A stretch of 13,527 nt of DNA, taken from contig SDWK01000150.1 in assembly GCA_004195335.1 (NCBI GenBank), positions 1-13,527 on the forward strand, given 5' to 3'. Made by a program: the position numbers and the translations under genes. Numbering within the stretch: position 1 is the stretch's first letter; every line of letters begins with the position of its first letter. This DNA is from Shewanella sp. Its GTDB lineage: Bacteria > Pseudomonadota > Gammaproteobacteria > Enterobacterales > Shewanellaceae. This document shows positions 1 through 7,215 of the stretch, in pieces. The notes under the pieces are model-generated. The model searched no databases. It was not told the DNA's origin and saw only the letters and a program-made list of their open reading frames with translations.

Positions 1-1509
1 CGTTACGAATTTATCGCGCCTATGGCTTCGGTAAATGCGGGCACCGAAGGACTTATTCGTTTAGCGGTTGGTGGTGGCAAGAATATCGCCAAGTCCCGTT
101 ATATGGTTGTCGATAAAACCGAAAATATTCATACAACATCGACGGCGACATGTCAGAGCTGTCACGTGGACTTCTTCGCTTCTTCAATTAAGCATTCGAG
201 TTATACGGCAATTAATGCCGAAGGGGAAACTGACTTGGTTGCCGGCTGTATGGCATGTCATAACAATGTCGCACGCGATGTGGATGATAGCGGTAGCTCA
301 CTGAATACCGGCGGCTATGCGAAGAATACCCTGCAAAAAATTGGGCATATTAATCACCAGCAGTTTGAAACAGGGTTTGCTCCCTCTAATTGCTACACCT
401 GTCACGAGAAGCCTATTACTAACGTATATAGCACTCAAACATGTGTAGATTGCCATGAAGCATCGGGCATTAATTCGGCGGTTAATTTAAATGCGAGAAA
501 TGAAGATAGCGATTATCGAGAGCTGCATACCAAGGCTCGCACTCGTACCTTGATGCATGAAAATCACTACACGGTGACAGGTAAACCTTATTCAACGGAT
601 GGTGGGTTGCAGAGTTGTACGGATATTTCTTTGTTTAATACTGAGGGGGAAACTGAAAGCCAGTTAGATCTGGGAGAGTTAGTCTCAAGTGGGGATGTCT
701 CTGTATCTGTGAGCTTTCTTGAGTACTTCGGCGGTGAGATTGTAAATAGTGCCTCTGGTACCACTAGCGCTTTTGCTGGCGAAGATGGCAATTACACTTA
801 CTGTACAACTTACGCGAATGCAGATGATGCGATCACGGGGTTGATGGCGATCTCTAAAGTGATATACACACCTTTCAATGATGGTATTCAAGTCGTTGTC
901 AGCAGTATGTCTCCTGCATTGTTTGCCAATGAAGATCCAGAAGCGCTTGTTGAGACCCGACGCCTTGCCGTATCTAATGAAAGCTGTACTACATGTCACA
1001 ATACTGGCGGCGATTTTCATAAGTCGGGGAGTTTCTCTGATGGGGCGGTAAGCTGTCTCTCTTGTCACTATTCCGGCAAAGATCGAAGAGCCGGTAATTC
1101 GGCTCCGGGCTTCGGTCCTATGGTTCACAGTCAGCATTGGGGAGTCGGCAGTATAGGTGGAGATGGTGAAGAAAATGCGGCGACGAGTCTGGAAGGCGTT
1201 AACTGCGTAGCCTGTCATGATGGAGCGATGGACCTCAACCTTGTGCCTAACCAATATATACCTTCAAAATCATACAATGAAGGTACTCCGGGTGTAGCTA
1301 CGAGCCCTATTATGGCCAACTGTTTTGCTTGTCATAATGATGAGCCTGCAAAGAACCATATGCTCACCAACGGTGGAGAGTTAAACATTCCAATGGATAT
1401 CAGCGCCGGAAGTACCTGGTATACGGATGGAACTTCTGAGTCTTGTGCGACTTGTCACGCCGAAGGTAGGTCTTACGGTATCGAGAAGTTCCACCAGTTC
1501 GAACGTTAG
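1..1509 (+). CDS. OmcA/MtrC-family outer-surface multiheme c-type cytochrome (5' end outside window)
   Basis: The frame is open from base 1, so the N-terminus (signal peptide, lipobox and first beta-barrel domain) lies upstream; the ATG at 22 is internal. The 502 visible codons hold nine CXXCH heme-binding motifs, at nt 151, 247, 391, 442, 985, 1054, 1204, 1321 and 1444. The layout fits this family: a heme domain (four motifs, residues about 50-165), a motif-free barrel-like domain (about 175-320), then a five-heme domain (329-502) ending in a likely His ligand (KFHQFER). Compared with my memory of S. oneidensis MtrC, the motifs align with hemes 1-4 and 6-10. Such proteins carry electrons from the periplasmic MtrA/MtrB-type conduit to extracellular metals or flavins. 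The fifth motif of the first heme domain appears absent. Which paralogue this is (MtrC, MtrF, OmcA or other) cannot be told without the N-terminus. Confidence 0.93.
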   Translation, partial: RYEFIAPMASVNAGTEGLIRLAVGGGKNIAKSRYMVVDKTENIHTTSTATCQSCHVDFFASSIKHSSYTAINAEGETDLVAGCMACHNNVARDVDDSGSSLNTGGYAKNTLQKIGHINHQQFETGFAPSNCYTCHEKPITNVYSTQTCVDCHEASGINSAVNLNARNEDSDYRELHTKARTRTLMHENHYTVTGKPYSTDGGLQSCTDISLFNTEGETESQLDLGELVSSGDVSVSVSFLEYFGGEIVNSASGTTSAFAGEDGNYTYCTTYANADDAITGLMAISKVIYTPFNDGIQVVVSSMSPALFANEDPEALVETRRLAVSNESCTTCHNTGGDFHKSGSFSDGAVSCLSCHYSGKDRRAGNSAPGFGPMVHSQHWGVGSIGGDGEENAATSLEGVNCVACHDGAMDLNLVPNQYIPSKSYNEGTPGVATSPIMANCFACHNDEPAKNHMLTNGGELNIPMDISAGSTWYTDGTSESCATCHAEGRSYGIEKFHQFER

Positions 1510-1635
1510 AAACAATGGATTTTCATTTGAGTCAGCTCTTCGTTAGATATTGAATTGATACACGGTTACCCTGCAGGCCGCCGTTTTAAGACGATAGATA
1601 TCGATATGACAGACCAGATGAATGTTCGGTTAGCC

Positions 1636-1658
1636 AAGGGCCCTTCGGGGCCCTTTTT
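1636..1658 (+). terminator. Rho-independent terminator of the cytochrome gene
   Basis: A perfect 8-bp stem, AAGGGCCC (1636-1643) and GGGCCCTT (1648-1655), closes a TTCG loop and runs into five T residues (1654-1658). The C-UUCG-G tetraloop and the T run make this a textbook intrinsic terminator, 126 nt after the cytochrome stop codon. Confidence 0.93.
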
Positions 1659-1754
1659 GTTGCCTGAAGTTTACATTTCTGAGTGAATAGGCCTTGATGC
1701 AGATTGGACTGTTCGCCTTTATGTTCATTTTCCTCTAGGTTATAACCATCTTGT

Positions 1755-1784
1755 TTAATCCTGTTTGATGATTGTTAGGATTAA
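1755..1784. repeat. 8-bp inverted repeat upstream of the S9 peptidase gene
   Basis: TTAATCCT at 1755-1762 and its exact reverse complement AGGATTAA at 1777-1784 are separated by 14 bp, giving 22 bp between arm centres, about two helical turns. There is no T run after it, so it is more likely an operator or leader structure than a terminator. No known regulator motif is recognised. Confidence 0.45.
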
Positions 1785-1848
1785 TTATGGTGTGAAGTAT
1801 ATGGATTTTTGACTAACCTAATTTTTTGGGAAAATTAAAGAGGGAAAT

Positions 1849-3807
1849 ATGAAAACGTCTCTTCACCTTAGTGCGCTAACCTTAACCTTAGGATTGGGCC
1901 TTACAGCATGTTCAAACACAGCGAATAACCCGAATGAGCAGGTGGCGAGTGAGCCATCTGCAGTTCAAACATCTGTGCAGAAATATGATGCCAAGACCTT
2001 CTTCGAAACCACAACCTATTTTGGTTCCTCTTTCTCGGCAGACGGGCGTTCCATCTTGATGGGCTCAGATGAAACCGGGATCTTTAATCTTTATAAGATA
2101 GGTGTTGCCTCCGGCGATAAAGTCGCGCTGACTAACTTTAAAGACACCACCTATCCGGTATCTTGGTTTCCTAAGGATGATCGAGTATTGCTGACTCAGG
2201 ATAATGGTGGAAATGAGCTCTATCATCTGTTTGTCCGTGAAATAGATGGCACGATTACGGATCTGACAAATAGTGAAAATACCCGTGCTGACTTCGTGAA
2301 TTTTACCAATGACGGCGAGTTCTTCTATGCAACCACTAACGAGCGTGATCCGAAATTTATGGATCTATATCGCTATGATGCAAAAACTTATAAGCGCACC
2401 TTAGTGTTTAAAAATGAGCTGGGTTTTGATATATCAGAAGTGTCACCCGATGGGCATTTGTTGTCATTAGCGAAAACCCATACGAATAGGGATAGCGATA
2501 CATACCTGTTAGATTTTAGAAAACGTATCGCGAAGCCAACACTCATTAGCCAACATCAAGACCCTGCCAATTACAACCCGATGACGTTCTCTACCGATAG
2601 TCAGTCGCTGTATTACAGTACAGATGCGAAGGGAGAGTTTTCACAAGTGTGGCAATACGATATCGCCACCGGCGATCATCTTCTAGCGGTGAAAGATGAC
2701 TGGAATGTCAGCTTTGTTTATTTTTCTGAGTCTGGAAGATATCGTGTCTCCGGAGTGAATGCCGATGCCAGTACCCGTATCAGCATTTTAGATACCCAAT
2801 CCGGTGAGGCGGTGAGCCTGCCTGAATTACCTGCCGGCGATCTGCGCAGTGTGAACTTCTCTAAAGATGAAAGCACGTTGTCATTCTATATCAATTCGGA
2901 TACCTCACCCTCTAACCTCTTCGTTTGGAAGATGGGTGGCGAGTCAGCCAAGCAGCTCACCCAAGCCCTGAACCCTAAGATTAATCCCAAAGATTTAGTC
3001 GCGAGTGAAGTGGTGCGCTTCAAGAGCTTCGATGGCTTAGAAGTGCCTGGCTTACTGTTTAAGCCTAAGGAAGCGAGCGCAGAGAATAAACGTCCTGCAG
3101 TGGTATTTGTCCATGGTGGACCCGGTGGTCAGAGCCGCACCGGATACAGTGCGATGCGCCAGCATTTGATCAATCATGGCTATGCCGTATTTGCAGTCAA
3201 TAATCGAGGCAGTTCAGGATATGGGAAAACTTTCTTCCATCTCGATGATAAGAATCATGGTGAGAATGATCTACAAGATATCGTCTATGGGAAGAAGTAT
3301 CTGCAAGGCTTAGATTGGGTCGATGCAGAGAAGATTGGCATCATGGGTGGGAGCTATGGTGGCTATATGACAGCTGCGGCTTTAGCCTTTCAGCCAGAGG
3401 AGTTTAAAGTGGGTATCGATATCTTCGGTGTCACTAATTGGGTTCGTACCCTCGAGTCGATTCCACCTTGGTGGGAATCGTTTAAGAAAGCCCTTTATGA
3501 TGAGATGGGCGACCCGGCGACAGATGCAGAGCGTCATAGAGCCATATCTCCTCTGTTTCACGCACAAAATATCACTAAACCTTTGATGGTTATTCAGGGA
3601 GCGAACGATCCTCGTGTACTCAAAATTGAGAGTGATGAGTTGGTGGATAAGGTGAAGCAAAACGGAGTGCCGGTGGAATATGTGGTGTTCGATGACGAGG
3701 GGCACGGTTTTAGTAAGAAAAATAACCGAATTACGGCATCGGAAGCCTATGTGAAATTCTTAGATACCTATCTGAAAAATCCGGGAGAACGGGTGGCGGC
3801 CAAGTAG
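1849..3807 (+). CDS. S9-family (prolyl oligopeptidase-like) serine peptidase, lipoprotein
   Basis: This 652-residue protein starts with a lipoprotein signal peptide with lipobox LTAC (Cys21), followed by Ser at +2, so by the usual Lol rule it should go to the outer membrane. Residues about 50-370 form a TolB/WD-like beta-propeller. Residues about 395-645 form the alpha/beta-hydrolase peptidase domain, with oxyanion motif HGGPGG (422-427), NNRGSSGYG, nucleophile Ser502 in GGSYGG, Asp587 (GANDPRV) and His619 (DEGHGF). The triad is complete, so it should be an active peptidase on short peptides, possibly prolyl or dipeptidyl; the exact specificity cannot be read from sequence. The ATG has a good ribosome binding site (AGAGGG). 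It lies between terminators on both sides and looks monocistronic. Confidence 0.93.
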   Translation: MKTSLHLSALTLTLGLGLTACSNTANNPNEQVASEPSAVQTSVQKYDAKTFFETTTYFGSSFSADGRSILMGSDETGIFNLYKIGVASGDKVALTNFKDTTYPVSWFPKDDRVLLTQDNGGNELYHLFVREIDGTITDLTNSENTRADFVNFTNDGEFFYATTNERDPKFMDLYRYDAKTYKRTLVFKNELGFDISEVSPDGHLLSLAKTHTNRDSDTYLLDFRKRIAKPTLISQHQDPANYNPMTFSTDSQSLYYSTDAKGEFSQVWQYDIATGDHLLAVKDDWNVSFVYFSESGRYRVSGVNADASTRISILDTQSGEAVSLPELPAGDLRSVNFSKDESTLSFYINSDTSPSNLFVWKMGGESAKQLTQALNPKINPKDLVASEVVRFKSFDGLEVPGLLFKPKEASAENKRPAVVFVHGGPGGQSRTGYSAMRQHLINHGYAVFAVNNRGSSGYGKTFFHLDDKNHGENDLQDIVYGKKYLQGLDWVDAEKIGIMGGSYGGYMTAAALAFQPEEFKVGIDIFGVTNWVRTLESIPPWWESFKKALYDEMGDPATDAERHRAISPLFHAQNITKPLMVIQGANDPRVLKIESDELVDKVKQNGVPVEYVVFDDEGHGFSKKNNRITASEAYVKFLDTYLKNPGERVAAK

Positions 3808-3846
3808 GCCAGAGAAGTTAGTCACTCACAAATAATACTCCTCCAT

Positions 3847-3875
3847 ATCAGTATCTGGTTAGTACTGATACTGAT
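3847..3875. repeat. 9-bp inverted repeat after the S9 peptidase gene
   Basis: ATCAGTATC (3847-3855) and GATACTGAT (3867-3875) are exact reverse complements with an 11-nt loop. It sits just before the stronger hairpin at 3885-3912 and may help stop transcription or protect the peptidase mRNA 3' end. It has no T run of its own. Confidence 0.5.
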
Positions 3876-3884
3876 TCTAAATAG

Positions 3885-3912
3885 AATAAGGCACTCATTC
3901 GAGTGCCTTATT
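3885..3912. terminator. Bidirectional terminator between convergent genes
   Basis: A perfect 12-bp stem, AATAAGGCACTC (3885-3896) and GAGTGCCTTATT (3901-3912), encloses an ATTC loop. The stem ends are A-rich on one side and T-rich on the other, so it can work on both strands. It sits between the peptidase stop (3807) and the stop of the minus-strand lipoprotein gene (3934). Confidence 0.85.
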
Positions 3913-3933
3913 TGTAATTGACCTTAGCTCTGT

Positions 3934-4983
3934 TTAAGCACTCGGGTCAAACGCTTCGGGGAAGTGACGCTCTGTCGTCTCTTCAACTATCACGGTTATC
4001 GCCTGTTCATCGATGTGAATGAAGAAAGGATCAGTCTCATCGTCTGGAGTGTTTGCCGCTTCCGGATCATCATTTTGAGCCACGCAGGTGTAGCCTAAGC
4101 TGTAAGTGCCCGCTACGACAAAGCCAAATTCATATTCATGGCCGATAACAGCTTCGGTATCATCGGTGATTGGATTGACTCTGGCAGATGCTATAGGTGC
4201 AATCTCCGTGAGTATATAGGGTACCTCTTCGCCCCTAAAGTCTGCCATATCCGTTAGCGCTGTCTCGGTTGGGTAGAGATAAACCGCCGGGCTATACAGA
4301 TCGGGCAAGCCTTGCTCAACCGCCGCAGATTCACAGGTGGCTAACGTTTCCGGACTGATCTGCCCGCCGATAGCGCCGACTTCAGAGACATTAACCAGCT
4401 GAACCGATGTTGGCTTAAGTGTCCAATAATCTTTATTACCATGAGGAGCCTGTAAGCCTTTAGCCAATTCGAACTCAGCAACAAAGGTGTTAGTGCCAGC
4501 GGCAATGGTGAAGGTTTTATTTAAGAACAGGCGTCCGGTGTCCTCATCTTCGGCGCCCACGCCACCACATGAGCCATTGCTGTTGGTCGTCAGACCCTCG
4601 ATGACATCGGCTGTCTGAACATAGGAGCTGTCGATATTAGCCGTTTCACTCTTCTGCATATAGATACACATCTGGTATTCACCCAGAGGCACGGACTGGC
4701 CACTGACTAAGGTTTCAACCTCTTGCCCCTGCACACTAAGCAGGTCGACATGTTTAAGTTCGCCATCATCGGATACGTCGAAAGAGATTGAGCCGTCGCT
4801 GTTTTTAAGCACCACCTGTTTAAAGGCTATGTTAACTATCTCTGCATCGGCAGGGTTGTCCGATACCCCCAGGCTAAATACTCCTGACTCGGGGAGGGGG
4901 AGGGTCGAGTTATCATCACTACCACCGCATGCCGCAAGCAAACTCGTCAGGGTGATAGCTAGTATTGTCTTAGAGTGTTTCAT
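3934..4983 (-). CDS. DUF4382-domain lipoprotein
   Basis: This 349-residue protein begins with a lipoprotein signal peptide, lipobox LAAC at residues 16-19 followed by GGSDD, so it is probably anchored in the outer membrane. Residues about 35-200 match the DUF4382 pattern as I remember it, beginning GVFSLGVSDNPAD and followed by VNIAFKQVVLKNSDG; this domain is a predicted beta-sandwich of unknown function found in exported proteins. Four cysteines remain in the mature part (in QMCIY, NGSCGG, ATCES and YTCVA) and could form two disulfides. The last 150 residues are acidic and not assigned. The ATG has an AAGG ribosome binding site. It appears monocistronic with its own upstream promoter and shares a terminator with the convergent peptidase gene. 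Function unknown. Confidence 0.88.
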   Translation of the reverse strand: MKHSKTILAITLTSLLAACGGSDDNSTLPLPESGVFSLGVSDNPADAEIVNIAFKQVVLKNSDGSISFDVSDDGELKHVDLLSVQGQEVETLVSGQSVPLGEYQMCIYMQKSETANIDSSYVQTADVIEGLTTNSNGSCGGVGAEDEDTGRLFLNKTFTIAAGTNTFVAEFELAKGLQAPHGNKDYWTLKPTSVQLVNVSEVGAIGGQISPETLATCESAAVEQGLPDLYSPAVYLYPTETALTDMADFRGEEVPYILTEIAPIASARVNPITDDTEAVIGHEYEFGFVVAGTYSLGYTCVAQNDDPEAANTPDDETDPFFIHIDEQAITVIVEETTERHFPEAFDPSA

Positions 4984-5346
4984 AAGTTACCTTCGATTAT
5001 GTACACGACAGCGGCCAGATTTTTATGTTTTCTTATCTGACATTGATTACCGCCACTGCCTGAGAGAAATAGTATCTATCGCTATTAATCATAGGGCATA
5101 TCGAAATATTGTCTATCTTGAAACCATGATTTTTACTGGGTTAGAGTAAGCTTTTTGTTATTTATTTTGCTGATGGGTTTGCTCACCTCTTTCCAGAAGA
5201 AAAAGTGACAATTTGTTGGCTGGTGTCAATAAATTCAGCCCAATAATGAGTGGGATTTAGTGGGGGAGTCAATGCCTGTGCCAGTAGCCGGATAGGTGAT
5301 GACACAGGTTCATTTCTAGGTGCTCTTGCCGAGCTATAGATAAGAC
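4984..5346. other. Intergenic region between DUF4382 and yebC-like genes
   Basis: Both flanking genes are on the minus strand. The part next to the DUF4382 gene holds its predicted promoter (5088-5115) and leader. In 5116-5346 I see only a weak inverted repeat, CCTGTG (5275-5280) and CACAGG (5303-5308) with a 22-nt loop, downstream of the yebC-like stop. It has no T run and is not a convincing terminator. No gene or RNA is recognised. Confidence 0.5.
5088..5115 (-). promoter_or_regulatory. Predicted sigma-70 promoter of the DUF4382 lipoprotein gene
   Basis: On the minus strand, a -35 element TAGACA (5110-5115) and a -10 element TATGAT (5088-5093), each 5/6 to consensus, are 16 bp apart. Transcription would start near 5081, giving a leader of about 98 nt before the ATG at 4983. 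Confidence 0.5.
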
Positions 5347-6075
5347 TTAGTTTTCCGGAAGCTCAGCGTTGTGGTAGACATTTTGCACGTCATCACAATC
5401 TTCGAGGGCTGCCAGGAACTTCTCTAACTGCTCGATCACTTCAGGATCGGTAATGTCTGTCATGGTTTGTGGAATGAAGGTGATCTCTTCAACCTCGAAT
5501 TCGACTTCAGGCATGGCTTCGTTCAATGCGGTCTTAGTCTTGTAAAACTCGGTATTCGGTGCATAGACACTGGTCATGCCATCTTCGACTTCAACATCTG
5601 TAACGTCGACATCGGCCATCATCAGCATCTCTAGCACTTCCTCTTCATTTTCGCCTTTGAAAACAAAAATGGCCTGATGCTCGAACATGTGGCCAACGGT
5701 GCCCGGGCCACCAAGTTTGGCGCCATTTTTAACGAATGCCTGACGAACTTCGGTGAAAGTACGCTTGACGTTGTCGGTTAAGCAATCGACGATGACCATG
5801 CAGCCACCAGGACCAAAGCCTTCGTAACGTGCAGTTTCATAATCTTCACCGCCGCCACCCTTGGCCTTTTCGATCGCACGTTCGATAACATGAGCCGGTA
5901 CCTGGTCTTTCTTGGCCTTGGCGATCAACTGGCGTAGTGGAAGGTTACCATCAGGATCGAAACCACCATTTTTTGCGCAAACGTAGAGCTCTTTACCATA
6001 GCGAGAATATATTCTGGTTTTCTGCCCAGCCGTTTTTGCCATGGATTCTTTCTTGTTCTGGTATGCTCTTCCCAT
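5347..6075 (-). CDS. YebC/PmpR (YeeN-type, TACO1-like) family protein
   Basis: This 242-residue protein belongs to the YebC/UPF0082 family. Visible family signatures include the [11 protein letters not shown] loop (70-80), the RYEGFGPGG motif (83-91), the FVKNG...[11 protein letters not shown] segment (114-131), and an acidic C-terminal third ending in [14 protein letters not shown]. The N-terminus [11 protein letters not shown] matches the YeeN branch (E. coli YeeN begins MGRKWAN), not classical YebC (MAGHSKWAN). I chose the ATG at 6073-6075 for that reason; an in-frame ATG at 6088-6090 would add five residues, and neither has a strong ribosome binding site. The family was long annotated as transcriptional regulators, but bacterial and mitochondrial members are now linked to translation, including relief of polyproline stalling. 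It lies 113 nt downstream of the LysR gene on the same strand, with no clear terminator between them. Confidence 0.92.
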   Translation of the reverse strand: MGRAYQNKKESMAKTAGQKTRIYSRYGKELYVCAKNGGFDPDGNLPLRQLIAKAKKDQVPAHVIERAIEKAKGGGGEDYETARYEGFGPGGCMVIVDCLTDNVKRTFTEVRQAFVKNGAKLGGPGTVGHMFEHQAIFVFKGENEEEVLEMLMMADVDVTDVEVEDGMTSVYAPNTEFYKTKTALNEAMPEVEFEVEEITFIPQTMTDITDPEVIEQLEKFLAALEDCDDVQNVYHNAELPEN

Positions 6076-6188
6076 CTTGTTCAATCTCATTAAGCTTTAA
6101 AAATTGGCTGCAATGTTAGCAGCTTTATCATTATTTTTGCAGGGATGAGCTTTTTAATTTAATAATCTTTGATTTTGATTGGTAAAAA

Positions 6189-7118
6189 TCAGTTTAACGA
6201 GACAAAGTCGGGGATCTCCAGCAGGTGATTATCGGGATTTTCGCTCATAGTCCGGTAGATAAACTCGATAAAGACGCGATACTTTCTGGGCAGGTAAGCC
6301 CGCTGTGGCAGGCTCATGGTGATCTTTGTCTGCGCCATTGGGAAATCTTCCAGAAGCGGAATGAGTAGATGCTCATCTATGGCTTGCTGGGCTATCAAGG
6401 TTGGCACTGAGGTGATCCCTAATCCCTCAATCGCAGCTTCTCTGGCAAGGGTGACATTATTCACGGTGAGCTGAGCTTCGGGATCGACAATGACCCACTC
6501 TTTTCCGTCGAAGAGACTCCACTTGCCGTCAATATGCGCCGACTCTAACTTGACCGCCTTATGATTATTGAGATCTTGTGGGGTCAGTGGTGTGCCGTAT
6601 TGTGCCAGATACTCAGGACTAGCCATTAAGGTCTTGCTGGTATTGAGTAGAGAGTAGGTCTGTAGCCGGGGATCGGAGCTGCTGGTGATTTGAAACAGGA
6701 CATCTATACCCTCTTCGATCACATCTACCTTTCGATTACTCAGCTCTGCTTCGATGGATATATCCGGGTATTGTTTTAAAAACCTCGCAAAGATCCGGCC
6801 AAAAAAAAGCTGGCCCATTTCTATAGGGCAGACAATTTTCAATTTTCCTTTAATCAGTTGCTGACTGGCACTGAGTTGATCCTCGGCATTTTTCAGATCG
6901 ATCAAAATATGATGAACCCGATTGTAATAGGCTGAGCCAGCTTCGGTGAGTTTTAGCGCTCTGGTGGTTCGAAACAGAAGTTGAACCCCGGCATCGGCCT
7001 CCAATTCGGCAATTTTTCGGCTAATGGTAGCCTTAGTTAACCCTAAGGCCTTTGCCGCTCCGGTAAAACTGCCTTGCTCCACGACTTGGGCAAACATCTG
7101 TACGCGATTAAGATCCAT
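6189..7118 (-). CDS. LysR-family transcriptional regulator, divergent from emrAB-like operon
   Basis: This is a full-length LysR protein of 309 residues. The N-terminal winged helix-turn-helix (about 3-62) shows the typical pattern: FAQVVEQGSFTGAAKALG, then TKATISRKIAELE, and RTTRALKLTEAG. Residues about 88-295 form the two-lobed effector-binding domain. The start region MDLNRVQMF is normal for the family. The gene is divergent from the pump operon with a 97-bp spacer carrying a dyad with LysR-box spacing (7122-7139), so it most likely controls the emrA/emrB-like genes and represses itself. The inducer cannot be inferred, but is probably a substrate of the pump. No clear terminator follows, so some read-through into the yebC-like gene is possible. 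Confidence 0.94.
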   Translation of the reverse strand: MDLNRVQMFAQVVEQGSFTGAAKALGLTKATISRKIAELEADAGVQLLFRTTRALKLTEAGSAYYNRVHHILIDLKNAEDQLSASQQLIKGKLKIVCPIEMGQLFFGRIFARFLKQYPDISIEAELSNRKVDVIEEGIDVLFQITSSSDPRLQTYSLLNTSKTLMASPEYLAQYGTPLTPQDLNNHKAVKLESAHIDGKWSLFDGKEWVIVDPEAQLTVNNVTLAREAAIEGLGITSVPTLIAQQAIDEHLLIPLLEDFPMAQTKITMSLPQRAYLPRKYRVFIEFIYRTMSENPDNHLLEIPDFVSLN

Positions 7119-7121
7119 GAT

Positions 7122-7139
7122 TGTTACACCTGTGAAACA
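7122..7139. promoter_or_regulatory. Candidate LysR operator in the divergent spacer
   Basis: TGTTACACCTGTGAAACA is an 18-bp dyad with one mismatched pair (A7126/A7135). It contains the LysR-type T-N11-A core (T7124 to A7136). It begins 4 bp from the regulator's start codon and covers that gene's Shine-Dalgarno region (AGGTG on the minus strand). Binding there would be expected to repress the regulator itself. Confidence 0.55.
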
Positions 7140-7215
7140 GTGGGTTGCTTTTTAGCTATCTAATAAACTTAAGGAAACAATAGTAGACTATAAGGCGCTA
7201 ATCAAGGAGTCATGT

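Larger units (their letters stand above)
1510..1848. other. Intergenic region between cytochrome and S9 peptidase genes
   Basis: Apart from the terminator at 1636-1658, the stretch 1660-1848 should carry the promoter of the peptidase gene. I see a 10-bp palindrome GGTTATAACC (1738-1747), whose TATAAC could be a -10 element although no good -35 sits at the right distance. I also see an inverted repeat TTAATCCT (1755-1762) / AGGATTAA (1777-1784). The Shine-Dalgarno sequence AGAGGG lies at about 1840-1845. No credible gene is visible in 1510-1635. Confidence 0.6.

Noticed and set aside
685..1254. A 189-codon minus-strand open frame inside the cytochrome gene
   Set aside because: It lies wholly within a strongly supported coding region with nine heme motifs. 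Its translation shows no recognisable domain, and its length follows from the base bias of the true frame.
1606..1686. A short plus-strand open frame (26 codons) after the cytochrome gene
   Set aside because: It runs through the terminator hairpin, has no ribosome binding site and shows no protein-like pattern.
6171..6190. GATTTT/AAAATC inverted repeat at the LysR stop codon as a terminator
   Set aside because: The stem is 6 bp of mostly A-T pairs and overlaps the stop codon, with no clean T run; too weak to call.
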